The notes: generated by a model not told the origin, from the letters alone. Numbered from the stretch's first letter, positions 24,901 through 38,411 are shown. The stretch is 64,000 bases of DNA from Clavelina lepadiformis (GCF_947623445.1 NC_135247.1:18044501-18108500); one strand, 5' to 3'. A program made the numbers and translations.

Positions 24901-27900
24901 CGACTTGACGTGCAGCGTGATTCAGCCGATCCTGACAACTCATAGCCACGATCACAAGTGTAAGTGACTCTGTCGCCATAAACCCATTGACTTTTATTAG
25001 GGTTAGCTGTAGAATGTTGTGGAACGTCTCGGTGTACACATCGTCGTACTGAAACAACAACGTGCACATTATGAGTCTTACGTGCTATTTCAGAGTGTTG
25101 GTGATAACTCACAGTGATTGTGAAACGGTATTTCTGTAAAGTTGTATTTCTGCAGAAATAATTCTTTTACAACCCTGTGCTATATTAGAAGATGGAAATG
25201 GCAATTCTTGGTAAACACTTTTTCTCTGTATAGTTTGAGAATGTGTTCGCAATTAGATGAATCCTAAATACATCTAAGTAACTCTGCGTCCAAGAACGAT
25301 TGTATCAATAGTAGCGTCACGATGACAAAAATCCAATAAACTGCTCACTGCGGCAATATGGTAAAGTATTTGACCAACGTCCAGTAACTAGACAGGTTGA
25401 TGAAGGATTTCCTCTCAAGTCATACCCAACATCGCAAGTGTAACTTAGAACATCATCTACCAGCCATCGCGACTTGAATGAACTTGGTGTGGCGTCTGCA
25501 GGTGTGGTGCGGCGTGGACAGGTTATTTCTGGAAAAGTGTTTAATTGGATATGATTGATACAAGTATGACATTTTAAACATCTTTTGCCTTTTAAATGTT
25601 CATTTATCATCCCTTCAACACATATTTCATTTCCAAAATACTCACCGTCGCAACGTGGTGGTGGAGAAGTGAATGTTCGGTCTTCTTCGCAAGTTGCCCT
25701 AGAGGTACCAACCAGTCGATATTTTCGACCACAAGAGTATGTTATGGTCTTATCCAATGCCACTCTGCTATACCTTGGAGGTTTAACAGAACCGAAGCTC
25801 GGAGCTCTGGGTACGACGCATTCTATCTCTGTTTACAATAAGAAAATTGTTTTAACAGAAAACGCAGGTATCCTACACGTGTAAACGTTCAATTTTCTTT
25901 TATTAACCATAAAAACAATATACATAAGCATAACACTTTTAACTTACTTATTTCACAATTATCTCCTTCGTATCCACGCAGACAATAACATTTGTAAGCG
26001 TCGATTCTATTCAAACAAGTTCCTCCATTTCTGCATGGACGTGGTCGGCATTCATCAACTTAATGCAATAAGGAAATGTATTAGTCTAAATACAGCAGGG
26101 TTGGAAAACGTTTCAAAAAATGTTTTGCCAATTTCAACTTTTTGATCCGTTGTTACACTTTACTTACCACATGTTTCGTTCTCTGTGATTGTTATTTCGT
26201 CCAAATCAACTGCGAGAGCGCTTCGCGAAGATTTTCCAGCTCTGAATTCGATTTTAAGATTCTCGTCGCTCCGGTCAAATTCAATGTCGGTGTTCAGCCA
26301 CCGTTTTTTAGGGTCTCGTAAGTCGGGTCTCCAAATCTCCGATCTGCGTTATTATAATTGCGCATAAACTATTTAGAAAGAGCGATAGGAGGTTTTATTG
26401 AACTATGTACATGACTTTACGATTGTTCACTCGTAATTCAGTGTTATTTTCAGAATAGTTTGGCATTTTCATGACTGGCCGAAGCTGTTACCTTCTTCCT
26501 GAACTGTCCACCATTTCCACCACGAAATCTCTATCAAGTGATATCTGGTCCAGGAAGTAGTAAAATTTCAAGCATAGAGGCTGAGTCCTGGGTATGTCCG
26601 GTGATACAAGTCGAGCCTCTAAGTTTGGATCAAATGAACTAAAACTTGCTCTTGCCACGTAACCTAGAAATGCATAGAAACGTCAAACGTTTAAATTTTT
26701 TGTTCTCATAACCTGACTAATATAATGGAAGAACGTTCTGCTGTACAGGTATTGCATTAAAAGTGATGGGAAAAAACTATTTTAAAAGAGTGATAAATAG
26801 TAGCTGTCAAAAGAATACAACAGAAGTATATAACATGACCATACGCTAGTTATGAACACTTTTCAAGTTCGCTATTAGTTATTTTACATTCTTAGAGTAC
26901 CTCTCAGTCCGATGGGAACATTCCTTGAAAACGTTCTGGTCCATCTCCCGGCCAGATTAAAGTAACCGCACGTTGGTCGGCGTGAATCTTGGAAATCGCA
27001 GTCTTTGTCAACTAAGCAAACAAGAGTAGTTTTCAGAAGATATGTAGCGTACAACAAAGAAAATGGTTGTAGCCAGAGATGCCTTCCTGGGAGAATAACC
27101 AACGGAGAGATCTCTCACCTACGCAGGTGGGTACTTCGCCCCAGTCTCCATTTTCGTTGCATCTTCCATTAGAATTTCCCTCTAATTTGTATTCGGTGCC
27201 GCAAGAGTAGGTCACCTCGTTGCCGTATTCGTAAGCAATCCCATTGTCTTCGATAAAGCCATGCTCAGGAGCTATTGGTGCTTGACACTCAATAACTGTA
27301 ACACAATTTCAGCGTAATCAGCTACCGTTTAAATACAAAAAGATTGCAATACAACATAGTGTATTTTCATGAGCAAAAAGTGTGACTCTATCTTACTGTT
27401 GCAAGATGGAAAAGTTCCTTGCCATTCTCCTCTTGTGTTACAGTTGACAAAATTCTGTCTTTGGGAGAGTTCATAGCCTTCAAAAAAGTCATCATAAACA
27501 TGTCTTTCTGCTCTCACAACCGTCGGAAAGGTAAACAAATACCTCATTGTCTCACCTATTTCGCATTCATAAAAAGCCCTGTCCCCGAATTCGTAAAATC
27601 CTTTGTCGGGAGCGGAACTTCTTACAGTAGCATGTGCAACGTCTTCTGGATCCTTACATTGTCTCCGCCTACACAAGAAGAGCGGAGTGCTCCAACCATC
27701 TCTTTGACAAGAAATCTCTGGATTACCGGATAACGTACGCCCTGGATAGACAAAGTTTAGCACACACTTCTGTACAGGTATAAGTTGAGTTCATGCGACA
27801 TAACTATAGGCTATGACGTAATAAAAGCAAGGGGCAAGTGTGAAAGCAAGTTGACCAGGGCTTAAATCAAAGAATAGTTGCCAATATAACAGCTCTTTTG

Positions 27901-28980
27901 AAAACATTTGTTCAACCACTATACATATTATTGAAACATGTTTTCCCTGGTAAATATACTGAAAACTGTACTTTGGTTTAAATTCAACTTGGTTTTGGAC
28001 TTACCCTCACCTTAAAACGTCCCTATTTTACAATCCAAACCTCATACCGAAAAGACAGCTATAAGTAACCGTTTCTCCAAGGTTGTAAGTTCCTTTAGTT
28101 TCTTCAGGAAAGGAACCACCGAACCGAGGAGGTGTAGTACAACCGGCTAGAAACCATTTTAGATGAACGATATTAGCAAAGGTTGTGTTTGAGTAATTAA
28201 CTCAATTTACCATTTTCCAAATAAGCCTGAAGTTGTTACATAATGTCTTGCATGATATAAATGAAACAATTTACGGCTTACGTCTGCATTCTGGCGGCGA
28301 ACCGGTCCATTTCTTATCAGAACGACAAGTTCTTTTCTCGTTTCCATGAAGTATGTAACCTTCTCTGCAGCGGTAGTAGATGCTTTTGTTGTAAGTTCGT
28401 TCATCGCCGATAATTTCACCAAATCTGAGGTTTGCCGGAGTCTCACATTCAGCGCCTACAGCAAAAAATTTTGTGCGTTTGTGCAGTTAATGAAGCGATA
28501 AAAGTGGTAAATATTACGTCACCAACTCAAGAACCTTTTTGAAGCCATAACGCACGTTTGCTTTCTACGCAAAACCTGTTACATTAGCCTATGGCAATTT
28601 TACGGCAAAGTTTCAAATTTTATTTAACTTACCAAGATTGAAGCAAGTCATCCCACAAACGCCATCGCAGTTGCAGGTTTTTAACGCTCCCCTGCAGCTC
28701 GCATCGTCTGTGCATTGCTTTCGACAAGTTCTTCCTTCTTCAAGTGCGTCTACATTTCTTGCTGGGCATTGGGCGCTGGCCTGCTTCGCTGAAATAACAG
28801 CAAATAACGCACCCACTATTACCATATTGTCATTGCAAACTATCTGCTCTAACTTGCTTAAGTTGTAAAAATCACAACCTCTAATCATCCTTTTATTCTA
28901 GTTCACGACTTGAGCTTACCTGTAGTGAGTATAAGTAACGCTACAGCTGCATAATTTACCAACGACAAGCGATAAAGCAT
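18994..28980 (-). CDS. Gene D: giant secreted WAP/15-CCP/MAM/EGF/TSP1 protein with two C-type lectin domains
   Basis: Complete, 28 exons, 1739 aa. Exons: 28920-28980, 28633-28788, 28282-28455, 28048-28146, 27556-27741, 27397-27477, 27119-27295, 26901-27011, 26492-26663, 26168-26343, 25948-26058, 25646-25828, 25349-25528, 24869-25048, 24545-24730, 24240-24422, 23560-24144, 23207-23362, 22892-23059, 22481-22648, 21377-21739, 21110-21229, 20933-21043, 20471-20659, 20068-20253, 19756-19938, 19474-19662, 18994-19379. Order: signal peptide ([18 protein letters not shown]), WAP-type, CCP x4, MAM, EGF, CCP x5, C-type lectin, an unassigned domain, TSP1 x2, C-type lectin, EGF x2, CCP x6 (the last two in one exon). 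The frame is continuous and no internal exon looks like a signal peptide, so I call one gene. The second lectin domain has EPN and WND; the first has neither. Unlike B and C there is no FN2 domain. No membrane segment is seen. An immune pattern-recognition role is inferred only. Confidence 0.87.
21377..21739 (-). other. C-type lectin domain of gene D with mannose-type sugar-binding motifs
   Basis: Single exon of about 120 residues in gene D. It has [11 protein letters not shown] and GQWNDLAC, the EPN and WND motifs that ligate Ca2+ and sugar in mannose-type C-type lectins, plus the WIG-like core ([16 protein letters not shown]). It is the only lectin domain in the window with both motifs intact, so it is the best candidate for carbohydrate binding. 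It is followed by EGF and CCP exons. Confidence 0.8.
23207..24144 (-). other. Two exons of gene D: first C-type lectin domain plus an unassigned domain
   Basis: The exon 23560-24144 starts with a lectin domain ([15 protein letters not shown] near its N-terminus, [12 protein letters not shown] core, TEWARC near the end). It lacks EPN and WND. About 65 further residues follow in the same exon and 52 in exon 23207-23362. Visible motifs are [39 protein letters not shown] and [16 protein letters not shown] do not recognise this segment of about 115 residues as a named family. It precedes the two TSP1 repeats and has no counterpart in genes B or C. Confidence 0.7.
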
Positions 28981-30494
28981 CCTTACGTTGTGGAAAATAA
29001 AAATCTATGAAATCACAAAGAAAAGTTCCAGCACAGCATTCGCTTCTTGAAATATCAAGAGCCTCTTGAAACCACCTTTGTCGTTTCGTCTTTCAAAGCT
29101 TCTCCTAAACTCTCGATACACTTGACTGCAGTTCGTAAACAATATTTACCGTTTGGCTCGTCCTGTCAAGACGCGCTGACGTAAACTTCTCAATCTTATT
29201 GCCTTCGATTGGCAACTACGTTACCTGTTTACGTTTAATCGATCCCGCGTCTACCACTTGGCTGACAAAGACCAACCCGCATCACGTGAGTAACACTCAT
29301 GCCGGCGTAGAAGTAAACACGAGTTTTGGCATTCTCCAAAAGTCTAGCAGCTAGTTATGTCGGTCGTAAACACTTCCGGTTGATACGTGCTACAATCTAC
29401 CTTCGCCATGGAGAAGTAATAAATTGTAAATTGCGAAAAGAGACACTATTTTGAAATATAAAAATACTTTTCCAATATCTAAATGTAAGGCATTTAAACC
29501 GATTTACGTTTTGAATTAATGCATTTATTTTCATTGTGCAGGCTACGTTAATCCAAGATTGACTGCAATTATGTCGTTTTCTGCTAAGCTAACTGCAATT
29601 ACTTAACTATTCTCGGTAAAAATTTTAGACCATCACTAAATAACGTAATCTTTGTCAAAATCCTGTGGTAACCTTTCAGCGTTAGAATATCAATGTAGGT
29701 AACGTCTTGTACGTTTTAGGCGGCTTTGTCTCAGTTTTCCGCCTTCTGCGTACGATTGAGCATTTGTTTGTAGGGTTGTTATAGCAATAAGCAACATATT
29801 TTGGCTCCCCGCAGTTTAAAGTGGAAAGTGAACCACGCGATACTAAAATGACTTATACTGCCTGCTTGTAATAAGGTATACTAATTTCTAATTAAGACAG
29901 TTGAAAGCAGTAATTCAATTGAACTGTACAGGCAGACTTTGCGAAACGCTTGAGGCTGTAGAAATAATCCCGCAGACCTTTTTTTAATGAGGAAGTATTT
30001 TTGTCGAAAGCCCAACTTGACGCCCTTCGCTCCTGACGTGAGTGGACTTTCCCTTTAATTCTTCAAGCAGTTTCGATTACTTTGTTTTTGCTATGATACA
30101 AAATTGACCGGAATGCCAGGTGTACATACTAGATTGCGGAAATATACCGACCGAGCGCTTGTCTCTGCCTTTGCTCAAGCTAAGTGATGAAAGAATGCAT
30201 ACTCTGGCAAAACTATTTGTACTCTTTGCACGAAAGTCGTTGTGGTAGCCTGAGGGGAAGAATCTTCGAGATTTTGCGTAGACTGAAATTCATCTGGTTG
30301 TGTTGTAATGGGAAGCATCTTGGAAAGCAGAGTACATTAATATCTTACGCGGGAAAAGCTATTGTATACGCGAGAGTTAATAAATGGCATGCCAGCCTTC
30401 GAGCGCACATTTTGCCGTTTGCATGTAGTTTTTGATTATTATTACTTTATTTAGTTGTCGAAGCTACTTTGTAAATAGCAATTGAAGTTTAATC
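28981..30494. promoter_or_regulatory. Divergent promoter region between gene D and factor B gene 1
   Basis: About 1.5 kb separate the start codons of the minus-strand mosaic gene D and the plus-strand factor B gene 1, so both 5' control regions must lie here or in introns. A palindromic E-box CACGTG is present near 29285 and a kappa-B-like site near 30043. No convincing gene is present. The open frame at 30184-30435 has no domain and no splice connection to factor B. Confidence 0.5.
30043..30052 (+). promoter_or_regulatory. Kappa-B-like site upstream of factor B gene 1
   Basis: TGGACTTTCC differs from the NF-kappa-B consensus GGGACTTTCC only at the first base. It lies about 440 bp upstream of the factor B gene 1 start codon and follows a TGACGT motif. 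Immune-gene promoters often use kappa-B sites, but a single near-match in 1.5 kb can be chance. No equivalent was seen upstream of factor B gene 2. Confidence 0.3.
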
Positions 30495-33400
30495 ATGAAG
30501 AAGATATTTCTGTCGATTTCAGTGCTACTTCTGCTAAGGTATGCAGCTTGTACGGACTTGAAAGGTAAGTGAAGACGAAGCAAACGTTAACACGACTACA
30601 ACGTAGCTGTAATAATTGTAATAAACTTTGCAAATCGGTTACAGGTTTTGACTTCTTGAATGCAGAAACTTGTCTTACCCGCGACCAAGCCGCCGCGGAT
30701 GCAATTGGAAGGCCTTGCAGGAAGATCTGTGAGCTAACGCATGACATAACTAAGGACAAATGCAAGGGAAAGAAGTTGTGTCTTTGTGATTACGAATGCG
30801 GTTTCTCCTGCATCAATCCTGGTGAGTTGTATTTTACTATACCAGAAATGTTTTAACAGAAAACGATTGCCTTTTGGTAAACAGCAAGCAGGTAAGTTTG
30901 CCGTATCAAAGACTTGTTACAAATTGGCTTGAGGTCGATTGTGGCCGATCGATCGACCGATCCTGTGGTTGGTTATTCAGTCAAGTCAATTATTCACAGT
31001 TAAAACGGGTTACTTGTTAAAGTAACTAACTAAGTGTTAGTTCATTTGTACGTTATACAAAAATAATATAATACAGTAAAGCAGTAAAAATAAGGTTGGG
31101 ACCCAAACCTAGTCATGTTATTTCACCCCTGGTGGTTGTGAGAAAAAATGTTTTGTTTTTCAAAAATTTTACGACTTGATATTTAAACCTGAATGTAACA
31201 ATTTGCATATGGGTTTCTTAAACACTCAGCTTTGGGCTCTTTTGTCATACTGTACAGATAATGCTTTTATTTAAACTTAATATAAGATAATGCTTTTGTC
31301 TGCTTTCATTTAAATTTACTTTTAATCGAAAATTGTAGAAGTCTTTCAATTTATTTTATTTTACGCGAATTCTTATCTTGTCTCGTGGTTATTATTGGCT
31401 TTATTGCAATGATTGGTTTAAAACGCAGACCACAAGTGTACCAGCAAACCCCCAGAGTTTGACAACTTGAAGAGCATTGAAGTGATCAGGTTGGAGTCGC
31501 ATCCCAATGGAACAATTTACGAAAGGAACGTTTTTGATCCTTACGAACACTCAGATCAAGCAATATACAACTGCCAGCCTGGTTACAAACTGGAGCCGAA
31601 TGTTCGGTCATTTTGTCATGGACGTAGAAACTGGACGCACATCACAGGCCCGAGTCGACCCAAATGTTTACGTAAGTTGCATCAGAAAGAGTCGATACAA
31701 CTGTAAAATGAAATGTAAGTGAAGTATTTCCTGCATAGTGGCCTGCAGGAAGTACAATGAAAAGGAAGTCATAAAAAACAACATGACGTGTGGAGTGGAA
31801 TGCAAAACAGACGATGATTGTCCGGGTCTGAAATGCTTGTGCGACGGCCATTGTAGTAGAAGATGCGTCAATCCAGGTTGTTTTTAAACAAGATTTCCAA
31901 TTAAAACAGAAGAAAATCAGCGCATGTTTAAGAATTTATAAACCAGTAGAACAGTAGTTTTTTGAATAGATTTCGTTTGCCTTTTTACCAACATTTCAAA
32001 CGAGTAAAAGACAAGCATTCCTAAAATGAAAACTTTTTTTCGCTTAACTGCACAGACGTGGATTGTGGTACAGCGCCTCCAGTGGAAATGGGAACAATCG
32101 AATACTCCGGAGAAGGGTTTGAAAAGGTTGCGCACTACAGCTGCGCAGAAGGTTACTTCATCAGTTCCGGATCGCCTTCTAGGTCGTGTACAGGCGGTGG
32201 TACATGGGACGGACAACCCTTGGTCTGCGAAAGTAAATAATTCAGTGTGAAATTCAACAACAAATGTTGACCAAAAGTAAATCCGTTTACGTGTTCAGGA
32301 GTTGAATGTGGGAGTCCATTGCCAAGCATAGAAGCAATGGGCGGCGAAATACGAGACTGGACCCCCTCACCTTATTATCCTGGCCAGAATTTCACTTTCA
32401 AATGTCCTTCCAGCAAGAAGACGTTCGGCAGCACCGTGCGCACTTGCCAGAACAACGGTCGATGGAGCGGGAGGCCAACAGTGTGTGACGGCACTGATGG
32501 TGAGCCGGATAAACTTGAAAGATTCTTGATCAAAACAAACGTGTATATAAATTTTATTTGTCATCAGCTTTGTAACTTGTGCAAAGACGTGATAGCTTTG
32601 GGTATACTGTTTGACTACGTTCCTTTTTGAGAAATACCCAATCCCTTAGACTGCTTCATGAGTTAGTTTATGGTTTATGCAAAGCGTTAAATGTAGCCCA
32701 TATAGCATTTAAGTATGTCTATGATTGCACCGACATGTTTTTATAACTTCCCTTTTCATAGAACAACCAGAATTCCCAACTGACCATGTAAAATATTGTG
32801 ATCAACAGATGTCCAGATTCGGTCAAAACGCCGATGTGTTCATCCCGGGGTTCCCGTTAACGGCAGAGTAATAGCAAGATTTTCTTTGAGTGCGAGAGAC
32901 ATGGAAATTGGTGACACAGTTCGATTCCAATGCGACGACGGATATTCCATGGTGGGAGAAGCGGTGCAGGAATGTCTTTACTTTCTGCAGTGGAGTGGAA
33001 ATGGAGCACCTCTCTGCGTTGGTGAGTGGCTGATGATTATCACTAAATTTTAAAGAATTTCGCCGTCGGCTTCGTCAGTCTCGCAATATCTCGTTAACTG
33101 TAAATAGTGTGTGACTGAAATGAAAGACATTTGTTTTGTAAACGGCCTCTTACTTCACTTGTTTGGATTAAACGTTTGAGTTTAAGAAATCACTTATGAA
33201 AGTTGTTTTCAACTTACTGTATGTTATTGTGGAATTTTTAAAATTATAAACTAACTTTATCGTTTTCACGTCATATTAAAAGATCCCCGCTATAGAGATA
33301 GCACGTCAACTGCCATTGGCAAGCTTGAGGAGAGCACCAGACACATCCAAGAGAACTCGAAGCGTCATGGAGCCGGAAGATTCATCAGTAGTACATTTGG

Positions 33401-36400
33401 GCCCGGCCATGAGATATATTTTGTGATTGATCTGTCAAAAAGTGTCTCTGATACAGCTTTGAACAACTCCTTAACATTTTGTGTGAAGCTCATAGAAAGA
33501 GTAAGTTATAAAGTGATTGATACAAGTCCGCTTCACCTCTTTCTGGATTTGTTACGCTTAATTTTCTTTGCTTTTTTACTTTCCTTGAAAAAGTAAGATA
33601 AATTATTTTCCAGCTTAACGCAAACGCCACCGGTGAGATCAACTATGGCATTTTAGTTTTTGCTTTAGAAACGGAAACTGTCTTGAACATAAATGATTTT
33701 TCCCCGTCACCACAAGAAGTTATCGAAATGATACAAAATATTTACAAGGACCGAGGTGATTTGCACTGTATACTGTACTGTACATAATGAGTAATTCAGT
33801 ATTCGTCATATGTTTTGGCGAAAAGAGAAACCTTTTTTATTGACTTTATATTTTTGCAGCCAATATTCAAGAAAGAATTAGGCAAGGCACCAACACTTAT
33901 AATGCTCTTGAGATCTTGGCGAAAGGACAACTCGCATTTTCGTATCAACTGGACGTCAACAAAGAGCGAAAACGTCACGTTTTTATTCTGACGGACGGTA
34001 AGAGATCAATAGATTTACACACCTCCAATGATCGGTTGAGTTGTAAACAGAGTTGTGGTTGCTGTTTGTTTAATAATGAAAACTTTCAAAAATATATTTA
34101 ATAACAATGAGGTAAGTTGTGTCAGAAGGTGAGACGAGATGATTTTTCAAGCAGCTTAAAAGTCGAAATTGTCTTTCATCTAATCATCATCTTCATCTAT
34201 CGTTCTATCATCATTTATCTGTGTATTTGCTTTACATATCTATTCAGGTAAACACAACGATGGTCCGGAACCAGAAGAAATAGTGAATATTGTAACTCAG
34301 AGGGAAAATCCACCGACGGTAAAGAGTCTACTGTATAATACACTTTATTTGCAATATAAGTTATGTTTGTATATTTTACCAAAAACTTTTGTGAAACGAA
34401 AAATGTAGAAACTTTGAAAATAATAGTAAATCATCACTGATTCCAGTTTTATAGCATCACCACATGCGCTGAATGCATCAATTCTGTTGAGGGCGAAGAA
34501 GCTTACACAGAATTGCTGGGATTAGCTCAGGGAAAACTGGAAAATTTCATTTTCATTGACGATTTTTACAACATTCAAAGCAAACTCGATCAAGTTACTG
34601 ATGCTAAAATTGGTAAATTACGTTTTGACCGAAGCCTGCACTTATAGACATGTACAGTATATGTTCTACGTATAACTACAAATATTGTAGAAATATACAA
34701 ATGTTTCCATATAGTCCCTATTGAGTACAATTTCGTTTTCAGATTACAGCGCATGCGGCCAGGCTGGTGACGTTGGCAGCGTAAAGCAGCAAGCAAGAGT
34801 GGGAAGGGTGTTGGGAGGCAACAAGACCATCGCCGCAGATAGATCCTGGCCATGGCAAGCTGTCATAACCAGGTTTCACAGCAAAGTAGTGGACGTGAGT
34901 TGCTGTTTTGTTTTAGAGTGGTAACATCTCATTCGTTCTCGCCTTATTTGTTTCTTTACGTTCACAATCTTGCTCAACTTAAAAATATTTTACACAGACT
35001 TACAAAAATGGAAACTTTTACGGCGGCGGAAGCGTCATCAATAATCGCTGGGTTTTGACAGCCGCTCACTTGTTTGAATATGAAGACACGGAAGACCCTG
35101 ACTGGGCAGGAAATTTTGTTGTCACTTTTGGTAAGTCACAAAAATGAAGTAATATTGATTAAATCGGCGATATGTTTTCCGTTACAAAAGCTATAAGAAA
35201 TATATCAATACAACATTTACAGTATCTATAACAAATTAGCTGATACTGGTCTGGTAGAATTGCATTAAGATATTCACATTATTGGTAACCAGGACATCGC
35301 ATGTATCCTTTTCAGTTGTAAACACAGATTGTATGAAACAGGTCTTCATAAACGCCCAACGAACGTCGCGAAGAAACTGTTACCAATTGTCAGAGCATAT
35401 GTCGCCGAGAGGATTGTCATACATGAAAATTATGGGCTTTATAACTTTGATGTTGCACTCGTAAGTAGGCTATGTTGTGATAATCCATTACAGAAACCGT
35501 GTCTGAGGAAGTTGTTTATATACTTTGTGTATATTTGTTTGTAATCGTTATTTATTACAGTCTATTTTCATTTTTGGCCATCATGTTGTTAACGAGTGTT
35601 TGTATCTGCATATTTTGATTTCGTCTTGCCCAATCATGATGTTTCCTGGTAATCACATCACGGCACTTCATTTTCTCTATAACAACACCCTCATGCGCGT
35701 TTGCTTCACAATAAACTAGTGAAAGCCGAGAGGTTAATTGCGGTTAACATGTGCTATGACCTTACTGGTGCGTTTTGGGTCCTTATTTGTTCACGAAAGC
35801 CTAAGAAATAGGATTGAATTTTAGCCTGGGCACCAAACAAAGAACCTGCAACCGTAATCCATTACGACGTGAGTTTATAACCGATCGATTGCGTTCATTG
35901 GCAAGTATCAAAAGACTGTTCTATTGCCCCTTTTCATAAGACTGAGACTGTTCTGAGAAAATGTTTTCGATATATCACCTGTACAATCGAATCTTTATTT
36001 TCCAGGTCAAAATCGGCCATCAGCTAATTCCAGGTAAAACTAAATGGGAAGAACCCATCCTGAACGTTGGTTGGGTGAACTACACTGATTACATTCGCCC
36101 TGTCTGCTTGCCTTGTATGGAGAACAACTGCCTTGAAAGTTATCTCAGAGACCAAAGTGTTTTAAATGGGAATGAAACTGAAGAGGAAAGTTGCACAAAG
36201 CAAAGTAACATCGATTTCTTCATAGAAAGTCTTGTAGTTGTCATAAAATGGATTCACGAGCACATTTTTTGTGAAGATATTGAAGTTATCTGTTTCATCA
36301 TTTCCAACAACTTTAGGCGACTTCCTACTTGAAGCTAACCGAGCACAAAAAACTATCCTGTCGGTCGCCACAGGTTTCGGACACACGACACCAGCAACAC

Positions 36401-37050
36401 AAAAGCGCATACAGCGAACAGCGCGGCCTTCCAAAGTGCTAAGGCAAGGTCTTTTGAGAATTCAAGATCACGATCTGTAAGTGCTTCAAGTGGTTTTAAA
36501 TTATTTCAACATAAGGCGATTATGCTCATACTGGGCAGTTAAACGACTACACAGTATACAGTACTTGATTTGTTAATACGATCCTGTTGCTTAAAGCGTA
36601 ATAAGAATATTTTGTCTTAAAACAGATGCAGAGATGTTGCTAAAAACATCGACTGGGGACGCGATGACTTCCAAGTTATTTACACAGAGAATATGCTCTG
36701 TGGTGTCTCTGGAATCGCCAACGAAGGCGTCGATACATGTAAAGGCGACAGCGGCGGTCCGCTGGTCCGAGAGGTGAGAAATTATGATTAATTTCTTACG
36801 TAATGCTTTCGCCTTGAAGGAAAATAGAATATGATTTTAAGCAACTTGAATCGACTTTCAAACATAGGTCCATGACTCAAACACCGGGCACTCGTGTTGG
36901 GTGCAAATAGGCATTGTGAGCTGGGGCTGGGGATGCGGTCAAACCTACAGGGATGAAGGGATTGACAGACCAATACCAGGATACTACACAAATCTGATGA
37001 GAATGATGCGATGGGTCAAAGCAAATATCACGGAAAACCCTGAAGAATAA
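30495..37050 (+). CDS. Complement factor B (gene 1 of a tandem pair)
   Basis: Complement serine protease that binds C3b to form the alternative-pathway C3 convertase; secreted. Nineteen exons: 30495-30564, 30666-30821, 31429-31671, 31739-31876, 32056-32232, 32299-32499, 32809-33021, 33283-33500, 33614-33755, 33860-33997, 34248-34318, 34447-34612, 34743-34894, 34998-35130, 35342-35460, 36006-36204, 36317-36476, 36626-36773, 36868-37050; 1008 aa. Order: signal peptide (MKKIFLSISVLLLL), WAP-type, CCP, WAP-type, CCP x3, VWA, trypsin-like domain. The VWA metal site is intact (DLSKSVS, GTNT, LTDG). The catalytic triad is intact (TAAHLF, NFDVAL, GDSGGPL), with Asp six residues before the Ser, predicting cleavage after Arg. 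Vertebrate factor B has three CCPs and no WAP. Unusual: the His-loop disulfide is gone (GGGS and AAHL), and RVLGG precedes the protease domain. Ciona is known to have several factor B genes; I cannot say which this is. Confidence 0.95.
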
Positions 37051-37721
37051 CTTTTTGCTTCTCTTTCGTTGCTTTTTTGTCACAGACTGCGTTTTGTTGA
37101 TAAGTGTCTTTTGGAAACGTTATGAAACTTTGCTTCTTTGAGCAAACTTTAATCAAAATTATTTTGCAAATTCTATATAGTACATTTTTTCTTTTACACC
37201 TGAGGCGCTTTTAACGTTGTGATTACGACCTTGGGATATGTCCTCTATACCGGAGATTATCACGTTTCACGTTTTCGACTTTGCGCTGATATATTGAGCG
37301 CACGTAACATGAGCGTATTTTTTCACTTTTACTTCCGTGGAAATAAATTATGACTAAAGATGTCTGTGGGCCGGTTTGGGTTTGGCCAATTTTGAAACGC
37401 GCAACGAGGTTTTGTACAAATCGCAATGATTGGTCAAATTTAAATCAGCTTCTTTATCTTTTGTGCTGTTTCCATTTTAAACACCGATTGTGGTTTGAAC
37501 GCTAAATTTTCCACCTCAGGCCATTTACTTTTCTAAGCTTCCCACAGCCATGTGCCTTGTTTTTTGTGGATAAACTCGCTCTACCACTTTTCATGAAGCT
37601 TTGCTATGCAGCTGCATTTTTTTCTGACGATCACAGTAAATGAGTTGCGAATTCTTAGTTTTTTGCAATGTTTTCAGTTGCTTTCGTATTGTATCTATCA
37701 ATCTCTTTGAGTTTATACGAC

Positions 37722-37727
37722 AATAAA
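37722..37727 (+). other. Poly(A) signal of factor B gene 1
   Basis: AATAAA about 670 bp downstream of the stop codon at 37048-37050. It is the first clear AATAAA on this strand after the gene, so the 3' UTR would be long for this locus. An earlier variant signal could be used instead. Confidence 0.45.
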
Positions 37728-38301
37728 ATATTGTTTATAACTTGGTGCGCGTTGATGCATCTTGTTGTGATTTTGCACCATAAATGTTAACAAGATGTAA
37801 CAAGAAAAACCGGTAAAAACGCAAAGAAAACACTAGAATTGTATGATGGCGTGAAAATTTGGTGCAAGGTCCGGCGTTGTGGTGGAAGTCAACTTGAGCA
37901 AAGGGAAGCAGTGCATTGTGACGTCATACTGCGACCAACCATAGATTACTTTAACCGTAAAGTAATATGCGGTGTCACTAATCAAAGTGCAAGACACATA
38001 TCTGCCCGCACTTCACTTAGCTTGCTTAATTAGGTGTGTACCGGCCTTTGTTTCAGTACAGTGCGTTTTCATCTGGTATTAGAGTAGGAGCCAAGCCTGC
38101 TCATCATGTTTAAGCTTGTGTTTGTAGGAATTTCAGTTGACTATAGCTCATATTAGCTATTGTTGGTGGTTGCAGTTCACAACAATTCTTAATTTAGACA
38201 ACTTAGTTTCTGGTTCAGTAATATTTGAAATCTTTATCGTGAGCCTTAAAAAGTTTTTGCACGACTTAAATTCAACTATTATTTCTCATCGCTCCAGCCC
38301 C

Positions 38302-38411
38302 GGTTACCGAGCTTGTTTCTGTACTTTCGGCAACAGGTGATGTTTTTGTTGTTTTTTATGTTTCAACCACTTTTATTATCGTTTACCGACAACAGCAAAC
38401 AGGAGCAAGCG
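38302..38411 (+). repeat. Dispersed repeat, copy 1
   Basis: Begins GGTTACCGAGCTTGTTTCTG and ends AACAGGAGCAAGCG. Copy 2 at 60396-60520 begins and ends with near-identical sequence and has a T-rich, more divergent middle. Probably an old interspersed repeat. No terminal inverted repeats or target-site duplication are visible. Confidence 0.4.

Noticed and set aside
18994-28980. Splitting gene D into two genes, for example at 21761 or 24160 where open frames begin with Met
   Set aside because: Those Met codons are intronic read-through. All 28 exons chain in phase, and no internal exon encodes a signal peptide.
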